Below, one piece after another: positions 21,106 to 34,357 of a DNA stretch of 64,000 nt. How positions within the stretch are numbered: the stretch's first letter is position 1; each line of letters begins with the position of its first letter. Source of the stretch: Todiramphus chloris collaris (taxonomy: Eukaryota; Chordata; Aves; Coraciiformes; Alcedinidae); the NCBI GenBank assembly GCA_025345505.1, contig JANVCC010010406.1:16520373-16584372 (forward strand). Direction: 5' to 3'. Under the pieces are notes generated by a model, which was given only the letters and a program-made list of their open reading frames with translations, did no database searches and was not told the DNA's origin. Position numbers and translations under genes: made by a program.

Positions 21106-24053
21106 TATGACACAAAGGATATTGATTGGCTAGAAATCACAGTAGCACCTGGGAATGGTCAGGTAGGGATTAAGCCTTCTCCCTCCAAAAAGGTGACAGG
21201 ATCAATTACCCAACAGATGTGCATCTACACCAATGCCCACAGCATGGGCAACAAACAGGAGGAGCTGAAAGACATTGTACAGCATGAAAACTGTGATATA
21301 GTTGCCATCACAGAAACATGATGGGATTATTCACACAGCTGGAGTGCTGTGTTGGATGGCTATAAACTCTTCAGAAGGTGGTAGAGTGTCTCTGTATGTT
21401 ATGGAGTGTTCTAATTGTCCCAAGCATAATGATGGTGACGATAGGGTTGAGTGTCTATGGGTAAGAACAGAGGGAAGGCCAACAAGAAAGATATGATGGT
21501 GGGCATCTGTTACAGACTGTTCAACCAGGATTAAGAGGCAGAAGAAATACTCTCTAAGCAGCTGGGAGAAGTCTCCCAGTTACTGCCGCTTTTTCTCATA
21601 GGGGACTTCAACTTACCAGATGTCTGCTGGAAGTACCATGCAGCATACTCTTTCCTCCTCAGAGGAAAGAGTCTAGAAGGTTCCTGGAGTGTGTGGAAGA
21701 TAGTTGCCTGACACAGCTGGTGAGTGAGCCAACTAGAGAGGGCTCACTTCTGGACGTGTTGTTCACAAATGGAGGAGGACTTGTCGGTGATGTGAGGCTG
21801 AAGGCTGTCTTGGGCATAGTGATCATGAAATGATAGAGTTTTCAATTCTTGTGGAACTGGGGGGCACAGCAGACCTGTCACCTCAGACTTCCAGAGGGCA
21901 GACTTTGACCTGTTTTATAGACTAGTTTACAAAGTCCCTTGGGAGTCATTCCTGAAGTGCAAAGGAGTCCAGGAAGGATGGATGTTCCTCAAGAGGAAAA
22001 TCTTTAAGGCACAGGAGCAGACTGCCCCGGTGTGCTGTAAGAGAAGCTGGCAGGGAAGAAGAACAACTTGGCTGAATAGAGAGATTTGGCTGGAGCTCAG
22101 GAAGAAAAGGAAAATCTGTGTCCTGTGACAGAAGGGGCAGGACTCTTAGGAAGACTACAAAGATTTTGTGAGGTTACGCAGGGAGAAAATTAGAAAGGAC
22201 AAAGACCAGCTAGAATTTAATCTGGCTACTGCCATAGAAGATGATAAAAAGTGTTTCTATAAGTACATTAACAGTGAAAGGAGGACTAAGGAGAATTGTC
22301 ATCCTCTATTGGAAGCTGGGGGAAATACAGCAACCAAGGATGAGAAGGCTAAGGTACTTAATGCCTTCTTTGCCTCAGTATTTAATAGTAAGGTGAGTTG
22401 TCCTCCGAATGCCCAGCACCCTGAGCTGGATGACAGGGATGGGGAGCAGAACAAAGTCCCCATAATCCAAGAGGAAATGGTCAGTGACCTCCTACACCTC
22501 TTAGACACACACAAGTCTGGGGGGCTGGATGGGATCCACCCAAGGGTACCGAGGGAAGTGATGGAAGTGCTCATCAGGCTACTTTCCATCATTTATTAGC
22601 AGTCCCGGCTATGTGCAGAGATCCTAGTTGACTGGAGGTTAGCAAATATGACAGCAATCTACAGGAAGGGCTGGAAGGAGGATCCGAGGAACTACAAGCC
22701 TGTCAGTCTGACCTCAGTGTCAGGTAAGGCTATGGAGCATATCACCTCCATAGCGGTGGTGAGCACCATCACATGACACATACAGAACAACCAAGTGATG
22801 AGGCCCAGTCAGCATGGGTTTACGAGGACAGGTCCTACTTGTCTAACCTGATTTCCTTCTATGATAAGGTGACCGGCTTAGTGTATGAAAGTGAGGTTGT
22901 TGATGTTGTCTACCTGGATTTTAGTAAAGCTTTTGATATTGTTTCCCACCACATTCTCCTTGAGGAACTGACTGCTTGTGGCTTGAATGGGTGTATGCTT
23001 CACTGTATTAACAATTGGCTGGACGGCTTGGCCCAGAGAGTGTTGATGAATGGAATTAAATTCAGCTGGTGGCTGGTCACAGGTGGTATTCCCCAGGGCT
23101 CAGTATTGGGGTCAGTTCTGTTTAATACCTATATCAGTTATCTGGATGAGGGGATCAAGGGCACCCTCAGTCAGTTTGCAGGTGACAACAAGTTGTCTTG
23201 ATCTTCTTGAGGGTAGGAAGGCTCTACAGAGATATCTGAACAGGCTGGATCGGTGGGCTGAGACCAATGGCATGAAGTTCAACAAAGCCAAGTGCTAAGT
23301 CCTGCACTTGAGTCACAATAACCTCTGGCAATGCTTCAGGTTTGTGGAACAGTGACTGGAAAGCTGCCCAGCAGAAAAGAACCTGGGGGTATTGGTTGAC
23401 ACACGTCTGAATATGAGACAGGAGTGTGCCAAGGTGGCCAGGAAGTCCAACAGTGTCCCGGCTTGTATCAGAAACAGTGTGGCCAGCACGAGTAGCAAAG
23501 TTTTCATCCACCTGTACTCAGGAATGTCGGGGCCATCTCTTGAGTACTGTGTTCAGTTTGGGGCCCTCACTACAAGAAGGCGAGGTGCTGGTACACTGAG
23601 GTGCTGAAGAGTGTCCAAGGAAGGGCAGCGAAGCTGGTGAAGGGTCTAGAGCACAAGTGTTACAAGAAGTGACTGAGGGAGCTGCAGTTGTTTAGCCTGG
23701 AGAAAAGGAGGCTCAGGGGAGACTATCTTGCTTTTTGCAACTACCTGAAAGGATGTAATAAGGTTTGATTTGGTCTGTTCTCCCAAGTCACAGGGGATAG
23801 GTTGAGGAGAAACAGCCTCAGGTTGCACCAGGGGAGGTTAAGATTGGATATTAGGAAAAAATTCGTCACAGAAAGTGTCTTTGAGTATTGGAACAGGGTG
23901 CTCAGGGAGGTGGTGGAGTCACCATCCCTGGAGGTATTTAAAAGACATGTAGTTGTGTCACTTTGGGACATGGATTACTGTTGACCTAACAGTGTGGGTC
24001 AGCAGTTGGACTTGAAGGTCTCTTCCAACAAAAGTGATTCTATGATTCTATGA
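21106..24053 (+). mobile_element. CR1 retrotransposon, copy C, nearly full ORF2
   Basis: The third abutting copy, 2.9 kb. It starts at the front of the ORF2 endonuclease and runs to two ATTCTATG units at 24035-24053. ORF1 and the 5' region are absent. Its 5' end directly follows the 3' terminal repeat of copy B, so either it inserted there or copy B inserted next to it. Confidence 0.93.
21210..23990 (+). pseudogene. CR1 ORF2 (endonuclease and reverse transcriptase), broken
   Basis: Endonuclease: TNAHSMGNKQEELKDIV, then AITET followed by a TGA stop at 21319-21321 in place of the usual Trp. The metal-binding GDFNLPDVCW (about 21603-21632) and SDHEMIEF (about 21819-21842) are both intact. The linker is open at 22168-22599, ending in a GLDGIHPRVPREVMEVL block. 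RT is open at 22773-23201 with VYLDFSKAFDIVSHHIL and [16 protein letters not shown]. The catalytic motif at 23175-23186 reads FAGD, a loss of one catalytic Asp. C-terminal pieces follow in several frames, with RKKFVTESVFEYWNRVLREVV at about 23843-23910. Many stops and frameshifts make it inactive. Confidence 0.9.
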
Positions 24054-27000
24054 AAAATGCTAATAGCTAAAAATCAGTTTTCATTTTAAAACTCCCACTT
24101 TCTCCACACATTCCATTTGCAACTGTTTTTCTTTTTTTTATCTTTCCAGCTCCTAGTTTGCAGCTTTTTAAGATTCACATCTATAAGAAATGTTGAAAGT
24201 AATGAGAAAAAATTTTTAAACACAAACCAGTATGCCCTTTTTCGTATTTGAAAGATGAAAAATGGGATAGCAGATAAAATAAAGCATAACATAACAATTT
24301 TTAAGAAAGCAACTTCCCAGTATTTTATAATAGTAGGAACAACCCTTTATGAAAATCTTTTGAGAATTTTTTTTTTTCCTTTTCTTTTTTGTTTTGTCTA
24401 TAAATAGCAGATTATTCCCAGTTGCTCATGGTGTTTTCCATGGTTTAAGAAACTATTGGCTGCAGGTTTTTGAATGACCCCAGATCAGAACATGGCCATG
24501 AACAAATGCTGCCAAGATTATTTTCAAACAGTTGCCTACAGTTAATGCATCTCTTCTGCAGTAGCCTTCCTTGTTACTTTCTTGGCTTTTTTCCTTTAAA
24601 AAAAAAAAAAAAAATTCTGTAACTTAGGATGTGTCTGGTACCAATCTGCTACAAATCTTTTTTTTATTTTTAGCTTGGCTTTAATCTAGTACAGTGGTGT
24701 TACAATTGACTATTAACTACTTTCTCCACCTTAAGGCATCTTTTATTCCAGAAGACTAATGTGTTTGTGAACCCACAAAAAAGAAGTCTCTTAAGCCAGA
24801 CAGAATTGTCTTTGACCTTGAGCTCTACATGACTATTCTCAACAGAAACATATCATGATGTACCGAAAAAAAAACCAAGCAGTTATTTCACCTAGAGACA
24901 TTTTATTCACATTAATTGGTCCTTGAAGTCTAAAACATACCACATTTAAACAAAAGAACAAGCAAGAACTCCAAATAGAATACTTTCTCTTTTTATGATT
25001 TTAGACACTTGTGAATTTTTGCTCCTTACTATTAGCAAACTTAAGATAGATATGTAATATTACACAAACTAAGACAATACAGGGTTTGCCATCTCTAATT
25101 TAGTAACTTTCAAAGTAGAACAAGGGATACCATTTCTCAAGGGCCGTTACCAACATCGCTAGTTTCCACAAATTCTACTTTCCTCTCCAGCTGTGTTTTC
25201 ATAGATATTTTGGGTATAGTGGCTGCTAGCATATGTTCATGACTGTTACAGCTTAAGGAGACAAGATACTTTCCCACTTGATGGAGATGGAGGAAAGGTG
25301 CAGAAAAATCTGTGACGTTTACCTCCTTACATTTAACTTCTCTGGAGGAAAATATTGAGGGGAAATGATGGTGAGAAGTAAGGTGATGTCACAGATGGGA
25401 AGAACATTAACAGTAATTTCATTTCCACTCTGCTGCTCTATCACTGTCAGTAACACACCTCCTTACCTCTCTGGTTTGTTCAGAAAAGCAGTTCAAATTG
25501 TTTATATACCAAATTGCAGCTTTACTGTTGAGTATGTCTGGAATGAAGATGCTCACTCTCCAAACTTCTGTTTGGATGTAAATAAAGAGAGACAAATTGT
25601 CAAGGTTTCCACAAGCTCAGATTCCATTGTTTTTTAATTTCACTGGCTGCAATTCAGAGATCTTGACTTAACACATGTAGATAAGACTGAGAGGATAATC
25701 CTCTATGTTTTTATGTTCTGTTGCTTAGTTTTGTACTATCTGATAACTATCTGCCTTTATAGCAAATACAGCTGTTAGAGAAAAATTACTGTAGGTGAGT
25801 ACTAATTTGTTCATATCAGCCAGATAGCGAAGAGAGAAATGATATTTAAAAGAACACTCTCTCCTTATTCACTGATCCCTTAAACTTAAATATAAATATG
25901 TTTTAATACTGTAATTTTGGATGTGTAGAAAAAAAGGAATGAGGTAATTTCATCCTATCTTACTGTAACATTAAATTGTCAGACAAGTTATGTGATTACC
26001 CAGGGATTGTATTTCCTGTAGCTGTTTGAAACCCACACAAATGCCTTTCTGCATATATGAATGAGATAAGGATGGTATTTACTTACTTTGAAACCTTGCC
26101 ACAGATGTGTTATTTTCAATTCATAATCTAACATGTCTTCATGCGGAATCTAACTCTGAACATTTTGTTCTGTACTCCTAATAATCTTATTTATGTAAAT
26201 TCAGTTGCTAAAAATCTAGTAAACAAAACTGATGACCTCCTATGGTGTTTGTTTTTGCAGTCTGGTAGCATCATGCCTCTAATAATTGCCTAGAAATTCC
26301 TTCTTCATTTCCTACCTCCCAGGAAGCAGTTTTTTGGAACTGTTTTTCTGCGATGTCTTTCAAGAGCATCTGAAATATGATGAAAACAATTAACAAATTG
26401 CTCTCCACCTAAAGATAAGGTTATTGTTTTTCCATGTTGGAATTCAAAGCAGACAAAAGAATTACATTTCAAGATTTCTTTTCCATAAGCAGCACTGTAT
26501 ATTACGTAAAAGTCTTCTTTCATCAAATATAGACACACATATGTAATTATTTTTGCACATATATGGACACAAGGAGTCTGCAATGTTATAGCAAAGTGTT
26601 ATAGACAATTTATGTATTTAATGCTTCTGTCTTTATTCAAGTGCTTTTTAGCCAAGACATGATTTTACTATGATCAACAACTACTTTTAAAGAAAATGCA
26701 GTTCAGGATTATTAAAGGAATTGTCCTGATTCAGAAAAACAGCTAAGAAGGAGTTGCACTTTGAATTGGTACTTAAAATTTAGGTACCTGAAACAGTCAT
26801 CAAATCTGTACCAGAGATACAGGTAATTCTATTAATACATGTAACCAAAATCTATGATTTTTCTTTTACCTGTCTGCTTAATAAATTCATGTTTTGCACA
26901 GTGTGGAAATACTACTTTGCAAAGTTTGATTTTGTTAAATTAATGAGAATAATAACTTACAGAAAAGAACTCGAAGTGATCATTGCTATTTAAATTCAAG

Positions 27001-29396
27001 GTCTGGCTCTGAAGGCAGGATAACACAAAAAGGACTGAAAATAAGATAGAAGACAAATATGGCACAACATCCCAAAACTGGATAGCAGAAAATTTGGCAA
27101 GTTTGCTGGGGAGAATGGCAACAGATAACACCTTTAAAGAAATGAGAAAAAAAAAAAAGAAAAGAAAACTCTCCTGGATGGCATGGTGCAAGAAGTCTAC
27201 CAGGACTTCCTGAGTAAACAGGGAAAGTGTGCAGTCAATTTGCACTTTCTTGAAGCAGGATTTGTTAATTTTTTTTTGAATGCTGAACTTGTGCTTGTCC
27301 TATAAACACAACCTGCCATAAGAGAATATTACATCTGGGTACAACAGTAACGCAAAAACAGAAGAGAGAAAGAGAGGTATGAAGGGATATGTAGGATGAG
27401 CTACTGACCTCCATTAAATTTATTCAAGGTGTTTGTGACAGATGGAATTCACTAGCAGATTACCAATTTGATAGTATCAAGGCCTCATGCAATGAGTTTA
27501 TTTGTTCAGATCCATACTTTCACCATATATAGATACAATAACCTCTTAACTACAGCATATCCCTGGTAATTCTAGTGTGTATTAGCTTTCAGTATGATTA
27601 AAGCAGTCTGTATGATACTCTATGTACAAAATGAATTGTGAAAGTCAAAATGAAGTATAGAGCTTGAATCTTCACGGACAGATGTGCTACATTGTCCTTT
27701 TGTGATGCTGAGTTTCAGATTGCATCTGCATTTAACAGTGGCATAGTGAAAAGCACTTCTCTCCTCATTCCTTGACTGCACTAGAACAGAGATCCTGTCC
27801 TTAGATCACAAAAGTCTTAACCGCATTTTTATTGAAGAAATTTCATCCTCAACTAACGGATCTCCAGAATTAACCTCTCATTACTCTCTATTTTGGGTAT
27901 TCACGTAATGGAAGGCAGAATAAAAATGATTGGTGGGAGGGGGGAGAATGTTTTGGTGCTTTAGATTATGATAAACCATTTGGTCAAAAGAGATCACTTG
28001 TCAGGTGTTGCTGTAGACTTTGTAGGATTATTTGTTCCACTGATACGTTATACTTAACAAAGTTGAATTCTTTTGGACCTGGAATACAAAGATACAGAAA
28101 GGATGGCAAAGTATGTACACAGGCCATTTCCCACCAAGGAAAAACTAAGAATGTGAAGTTGATGGAATGGCATAGTTAAAAGAAAAAAAAGTAAACAACA
28201 CCCCAATTCCCCCAAAATAATACTCCTCCCAAACCAAATTAATTTTTGTTTTAGTAGTTACTTAGTTTGCCAATAAATGACTGAAAAAAAAAAAATCATC
28301 TGAAGTCTGATCAAATTTAAAAGGTGAAAACTTTTGACACTATATGCTAAAACAGCTAAGGTAAATAAAGTTTATGAAGAAATCAAAATAGCCAATGTAT
28401 GTAAAGGATGAAGATGGAATAAGAAGTGGTATTTGATGTATTGCAACCTTAAATGTTGGCATGAATAGGATACTTCATAAGTACAAAGATGATTAAAACT
28501 CTATATGGATCTTAAAAATAAAAAATGGTTTGTGAAAGAAGTGAAACTTAAGGAGATATTGCATTTGAGTATAAAATGCCTACATCTTGTGATTTAGAGA
28601 ATGAATATCTAAATTTTCACATACAGAGCTTTCTTTTTTAATTCAAATTTGTCAGAATAGAATGCTTTTAAAGAAATTGTCAACTTCTTTTGATAAAATA
28701 ACTGTTATATTGAATAAGTGCTTCACTTTGTTCTTTTCCTTTTGTTAAAAACCCCACTCCTTCTGACAGCTTCTTTTTCTGGAAACTGTCAATTTTTCTA
28801 CATACTTCCCCTATACATTTGCAGACATAATTTTGCATATAAATGACACTTTTTCCTGCCTTTGTCAGTTCGGGTTTTAATTCAGTTTGTTTTTTAATTC
28901 TATGCATTCAGTTATTTAATGAAGTGGTAATGGAGACTTGTAGTTGTCTTTCCTTACTCCTTTAATACACACACAGGTCTTTCTACAATATTTGACTATA
29001 CCATAGAGGTCCTACTAAGTACCTTCCCAGACATTTAACTAGTAAAGAAAACATTATGCGTAGTTGTTATTGGCTAGACTTATTTAATTTCTCCTCAGAT
29101 TATTCAAAAGATTTGTAAAACATAGAGTAAGGTATAGTCTGACTTATGATTTATTGGCACAGTGCATAACATAGTTGAATGGACAATAGGTCTGGAAATC
29201 ATTATTTTTTTTTAGATTAGAAAGGATAAGTATAATTGAATCTCCTGCAAAAGTGTGCAGAGTCTGTTTTAGACCATCATCTGAGGATTAGTAATACTGG
29301 AGCTTTAGACTTCTGGATGTTCAAATCCAGTAAATCACATGTGGTATGCTACTTTAAGGCATAAATTACCTATTACAAAACAATAATTTTCTTTGG
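24054..29396. other. AT-rich non-coding stretch
   Basis: No gene, CR1 or LTR is supported over 5.3 kb. Simple sequence includes poly-A of 18 at 24598-24615 and A-rich patches near 27146-27170 and 28285-28297. Frames here, such as 25365-25637 and 26305-26583 on the minus strand, are short and without domain signal. Confidence 0.55.
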
Positions 29397-30608
29397 TATG
29401 AGATGGTGCTGTGTGATGTATGGCCTGCTGCCAAACCATCCTGTCTACCAAGGGAAATAACACCTGTTAGACATTGGAAGCATTTTGTATTTTTGATCTC
29501 AGGCTGCAAGAGCTAGTGGGCAGTCACCATGGGTGACCACACTAGCAGGAAGGATCTCTAAAAGATCTCAGGTGTTTCGTCCTTGAGAAAGCCCTTTGTA
29601 CCCACACTGGGCTATGTTTGGTTTGTCAGACAACATACAAGGTAAGCAACACATATGGAAACCTAGGACAGGCTTGTCATCTGCCACATCACATGCTGTT
29701 ACTCAGTGTCTTTGTTCACGAGAAAAATGAGAACTGATAGTGTAAGATTATGCTATACATTTTAGGAAGATCACCATGAATGGAGACCTTTAAAACAGGA
29801 AAGGAAATTTTCAGAAGCATCTGTGCTGAGGTCATGTTGTATTTCACATGAGGTGATCAACATGAGAAAGGCACTAGGTACTAATCAGTACTGGGGCCTA
29901 TAAATAGGGGCACTCCCTCCCTGACTCAGATTCTCTACATTGAACACCCCTATTAGCAGGTCCATTGCTGGATCCAGGATTGGTGATCTCCTTTTTCTTC
30001 TCTTTCTCTCTCCTCTCTTAAAGTTGTTCAGTGTTGCAAGGCCTACCTTGATTTTTCCACAAAGTCACATAGCTTAGGTAGCTATAACTGTTGAAGGGAC
30101 AATACTTACATTAGAAATCTTCCATTAAAGTTGTTTATGCATGAACCTTGAGTGTTAGCTCACCTTAGTCCTCACTGAGGGGATCTGCAAATCCGAGTCA
30201 CTCCACCATCTTTACAAGAGGGATGTGACGCTGTGGCAGAGGGTCCTTTGTGGGCTGCATGAGGACATTCTGCTTCACGATAGTCTTCTCCATGGCCTGC
30301 AGGGGAATCTCTGCTCTGGTCTTTGGAGCATCTCACCCCTCTCCTTCTTCTCTGGCCTTGGTGTCTGCAGGGCTGTTTCTCTCACATTTTACTCACTCCT
30401 TCCTCTCAAATCTGCTGCACAGCTTTTCTGTTAGCCTTTATTAAGTAGTTTTTCCTACAGGTGCCAGCAGCTTGGCTGAAGGGCTCAGCTGTGCTCTGTG
30501 GTGTGCCTGGAACTAGCTGTGTCTGGCACATGGCAGCTCCCAGCCTCTCCTTACAGAGGTCTGCAACCCCCTCCTTTGCTACCAGCAGTGTCACTTAAAC
30601 CAAATACA
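29397..30608 (+). repeat. Probable solo LTR, about 1.2 kb
   Basis: The segment ends AAATACA and is flanked by the 5-base direct repeat TTTGG at 29392-29396 and 30609-30613, as an LTR-retrotransposon insertion would leave. Inside are a good TATA box (TATAAATA at 29899-29906) followed by GGGG and a GACTCAGATTCTC block, and ATTAAA at about 30125. The part at 30225-30590 is GC-richer and looks like a repeat I recall from many bird genomes, where it is often annotated as a hypothetical protein; that is memory, not a search. The 5' end reads TATG rather than TG, so that boundary is uncertain. Confidence 0.5.
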
Positions 30609-31392
30609 TTTGGAAACCCATGATGTGTGACACCAGCTTTTACAGTGCAGGCTAATGCCTTATAGGATGACCAGCTAGTATTTTGTGCCTCAGTCATTAA
30701 GACAAATTAAATCACTAGGACTACAATACAGAATGTACATCCATGCATCTTCTATCTTTTATAAAGCATCATTTTTTTTGTTATGTCTTTTTGGTTATTG
30801 AATTAGCAGCGTAACTTTGGAATATATGTCTGGATAACTGAAGGATGAAAGTCCCTCATCTCAGGCTAAAGGATTATTAAGATATTTTCTTGTTAAGATA
30901 CAGTTTGCCTGCTTCATCCTTTATGTGGTTGCAGAGGCAGATGGAAGTAGGATGATAGTGTGACTCAAACTATACCAGTGGTAAGCGGCATCAGCTGGAG
31001 CTTGCTCAGATGCCTGCAAATTCTGAGAGCATCAAATCATTAGAGTGCCCTGGTAATATACTTTACACTAAGATTTGATATCAGCTTCTGTAACTTGCTG
31101 TAGTCTGCATATGGGAAACAAGAATAAACTATATAATTTTACTACTCTTACATTTTTCTGTGCTTGCCCATTGCAGACCAGGCCTTGATCAAGTGCATAG
31201 TATCTGTCAGGGTTTCCTTGCTATTGCGGTAAATCCAACATCTTTGCTTATCTGTTTTCTATAATGGTGCACAAAACCAGTGGAAAATCTGCTGCACAAA
31301 AGATGCTGAGACAGATACACACACAAACTTTTACTTGGGTGGTTCATTGTTGATGACATACATCAATCCTTAGTGCGAAAATTACTTCTGAG

Positions 31393-31428
31393 AAAAAAAA
31401 AAAAAAAAACCAAAACCAAAACCAAAAG
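31393..31428. repeat. Poly-A followed by (CCAAAA)n
   Basis: An A run followed by three CCAAAA units. A/C-rich tracts like this recur in the window (about 2985, 44525, 58040 and 58520). Confidence 0.9.
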
Positions 31429-32854
31429 GGAAGTGAAAAGGATAAATTTCCCTATGACAAGTCAGGAAAAGTACTGACATAATCTCTTCCCTGTGCATTT
31501 TCTCCAGTGTTGCTGGTGATGAAGCTGAGTGTGATGAGAATATTGACTTTTACCACACTTTTTCCTAGTATGTTATGATTTTCACTGGGACTCAATCAAT
31601 TAAATTTTTCCTGCTTACGATGTTATTAGTGTGGATTACAGTATGCTTAATCAGTCATATGCATTATGTGCTGATTGACTGCTAGCCTCTCTTGCTTATG
31701 TATTATTATTACTGCTTACTGCTATTTAAATGTCTAGTATGTTGTTATTCACCAAGATTTGGGTTCTCTGATATTAACTGAACCCTGTGAAATAGAATAT
31801 AGGAAAATGGAAGGAACAAAGAAGTTATTCTCATGTCAGTGATATTTACTTTGTATGAGAACCCAACAGTGAGAGAACTGGAGTTTGCAGGTACAAGAAA
31901 AACTGCATGAGAAGAACATAGGAGAAGAATTGCACAGAAGCTATGGAAAACACTGTAACAGCAGACGGGGTAAAATGTTACAGAGCTGCAGAGGAAAGGC
32001 AGTCTGAAGATTTGCAAATGGAAAGATCCCTGCTGCTAGACAGGTTAAAGTACTTAAGGCTTTGTGAAGCACTGGGAAAGTACACATGGTCCCAGGTGTG
32101 GACACAGTGCAGACAGGTAGGTCTAGGTCTGAGAAAAAAAACCTCTTTTGCAAGGCAGGCAGTTTAAGACAAAAGTCTACAGGTGGGAAATGCTAACCGG
32201 CCAGTACTGAAAAGTGAATAGAAGTAATAGTAGAGAGCTTCTATGACAGATTGGGCAGTGAACTGAGAGAATAATGAATAGGAATGGATGAAAATAACAT
32301 GAGAAAATGCCCTGACGTCTTAATGACGGGAGACCTAAAAAAAGTCCAAGTTTTACATATGGTATGACAAACAATATATAGTCTGCTCAGACTGCTTTCA
32401 TAAGGACAAGGTGCTCCCTCTCAGAAAACTTGTATATATGCACCAATAGTTGCAGCCTATGTATTTTTTCCTCAAAAAATCTTAGTATATTGATCCCTTT
32501 AAGTTCTTCTCATTCTGAAACATACAAACAGATGTTTCTTATGATCTTTCTATATATTAAATTACTATCATAGTCCTTCTGGACTGTTTTTCTGAATCTT
32601 TATATGATGCTTTACCCTTTCTAAACTGTACAAACAAAAGTCTACTGTTATCATTACTACATATATTTAGGATAGATTCTGTAGTCTGTATGTATAAATG
32701 AACTGTACTACAAATGAGTATCATAGTGGCAGCCCATAGTCTTTTGAATGGTAATTTAGGACACTTAGAAGTTTTTTCAGCACACAACCACCATTAAAGC
32801 ACAGCATTGTTATAGGAGACATATTACACAAGAAGGTTTTGGGTTTTGCTGAGA

Positions 32855-32878
32855 TTTTTTTTTTTTTTTTTTTTTTTT
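32855..32878. repeat. Poly-T tract (24)
   Basis: Uninterrupted run of T. Confidence 0.95.
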
Positions 32879-34357
32879 GCCTCAGGAAGCGTACCTTTAT
32901 AAATTTCTTTCCTGTGGGGATTTCCAATCTGCAGATCAGCAATGTAGTGCATGAAAATGTGCTGCTCTGCCTACCTGAATCCCTACTAACTCCACTGAGA
33001 CTCTGTTTGGGGGTACAGATCTTCTTGCATGTGTCTTTTTTGAAGGTCGTGAAACAAGGCACAAATAGTACAGACAAACGCTGAGGAGATTTTTATGGCA
33101 TAGCATGGCAGGAAGGACATTGGGCAGTGCAATAAAATACTAAGCTGGCTTGTGGTGTTAACTCATTTCTCTTGAGAGTGAAGATATTTTTATTGTTTTT
33201 GACAATTATTTTCTTCACTTTCACCTTTACTGCACCAAAGCAACTATGTGGATAAGCATGCAGAAAGTGTGGAAAATGCAAAACTCCTTCTCCCAACATA
33301 TGGTGATTCTGGGAAACCACTATTTGTATTGCGCTGTTCACATAAGCAGCTAGAGTTTTAGAGGTGGAAGGAAGAAAGGGAAAAAACGATAATCTGTGAT
33401 GGTTGCTGGCATCATTCCTGAAATTATACCAGATTTCTGCAGGGTAAGAAAACTAGTCAGAGGAGACTAATTCCTTAGAAATTACTTTGAAGCTTCTTCA
33501 GCGCATCCACAAATGCTCAGCTAAGAGCAGACTGCTCTTGTCAGGAGAGAGAAGTAAAAAAGATGACATGAAGTCATATTTCAGCACTGGCTTTCTGCTG
33601 CCATGAAGCCAAAAGTAACTTACTGAAATTTGAAATTTATCTCCTCCTTCCTGAATGCTGCAAAATGTTTTGTCCTTTGTCTCACTGATCTTGTCTTTAC
33701 ATTTACCCTTATTAGCTTGAAATATTTCATATTTAACATGAGAATCTGAATCAACTTCAGCTTTTTTTAACATATTTGTATGTCCATGTATTAAATGATT
33801 TTTGGTTTATTTTCATGTATGAAATATCCTCAGTTAACTTGACAAATATTTCTTCAGAAAATATTTGAAATTGAAACTTGATCATATCTGCAAATGATCA
33901 AACAATAAAGGGGAAAATGTTGTAACAGAAAAATACAAAACATTACTATTCTTTCTAAGTTTCCCAACACAGTTTGAATGGCAGGCGACATGCCACAGCA
34001 TAAAAAATAACAGATATGTATTTTTCTAATCATAAGCTATAGAAAGTAATGCAAATAAGCAAATTCCTATTGCAATACCAATGTGTAAGAGAAAAAGTCA
34101 GTGTTACTCCAAAACCTGTGAAAATAAAATATTCACATCACAAAGTTTAGTCAATATAAATAATGATCTTGGAAATTTAGACAAAAAAAAAAAGACATGA
34201 ATGTCAAGAAAACATGGTCTAAGATTATGAGGATTCATACTACTATTATTCACTGAGAATGTCATATTTATAAGGTTCCATTTTGTTTTATTCAGAACTA
34301 ATGCAAAGGAGAGATAACAATCATTTATCGAAAAATAAGTATTTTACATCCTGTCTC

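Larger units (their letters stand above)
30609..34357. other. Non-coding stretch
   Basis: No gene is supported. A homopolymer A run followed by CCAAAA repeats lies at 31393-31428, and poly-T of 24 at 32855-32878. A 74-codon plus-strand frame at 31943-32167 is flanked by in-frame stops and overlaps open frames on the other strand; its residues do not match a family I know. Confidence 0.5.

Noticed and set aside
26250-26310. Acceptor-like TTTGTTTTTGCAG followed by a ten-codon frame ending in TAG, as for a last exon
   Set aside because: The frame is too short to judge and there is no poly(A) signal or upstream exon nearby.
29741-30219. A shorter LTR reading for the 29-30 kb element, starting TGTAAGA and ending TCTTTACA
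   Set aside because: The ends match only roughly and no flanking duplication exists, while the longer version has TTTGG on both sides.
31943-32167. A 74-codon plus-strand frame with a helical, charged look and a GTAGGT after CAG
   Set aside because: Open frames of this length are expected by chance in 64 kb, frames on the opposite strand are open too, and I recognise no family.
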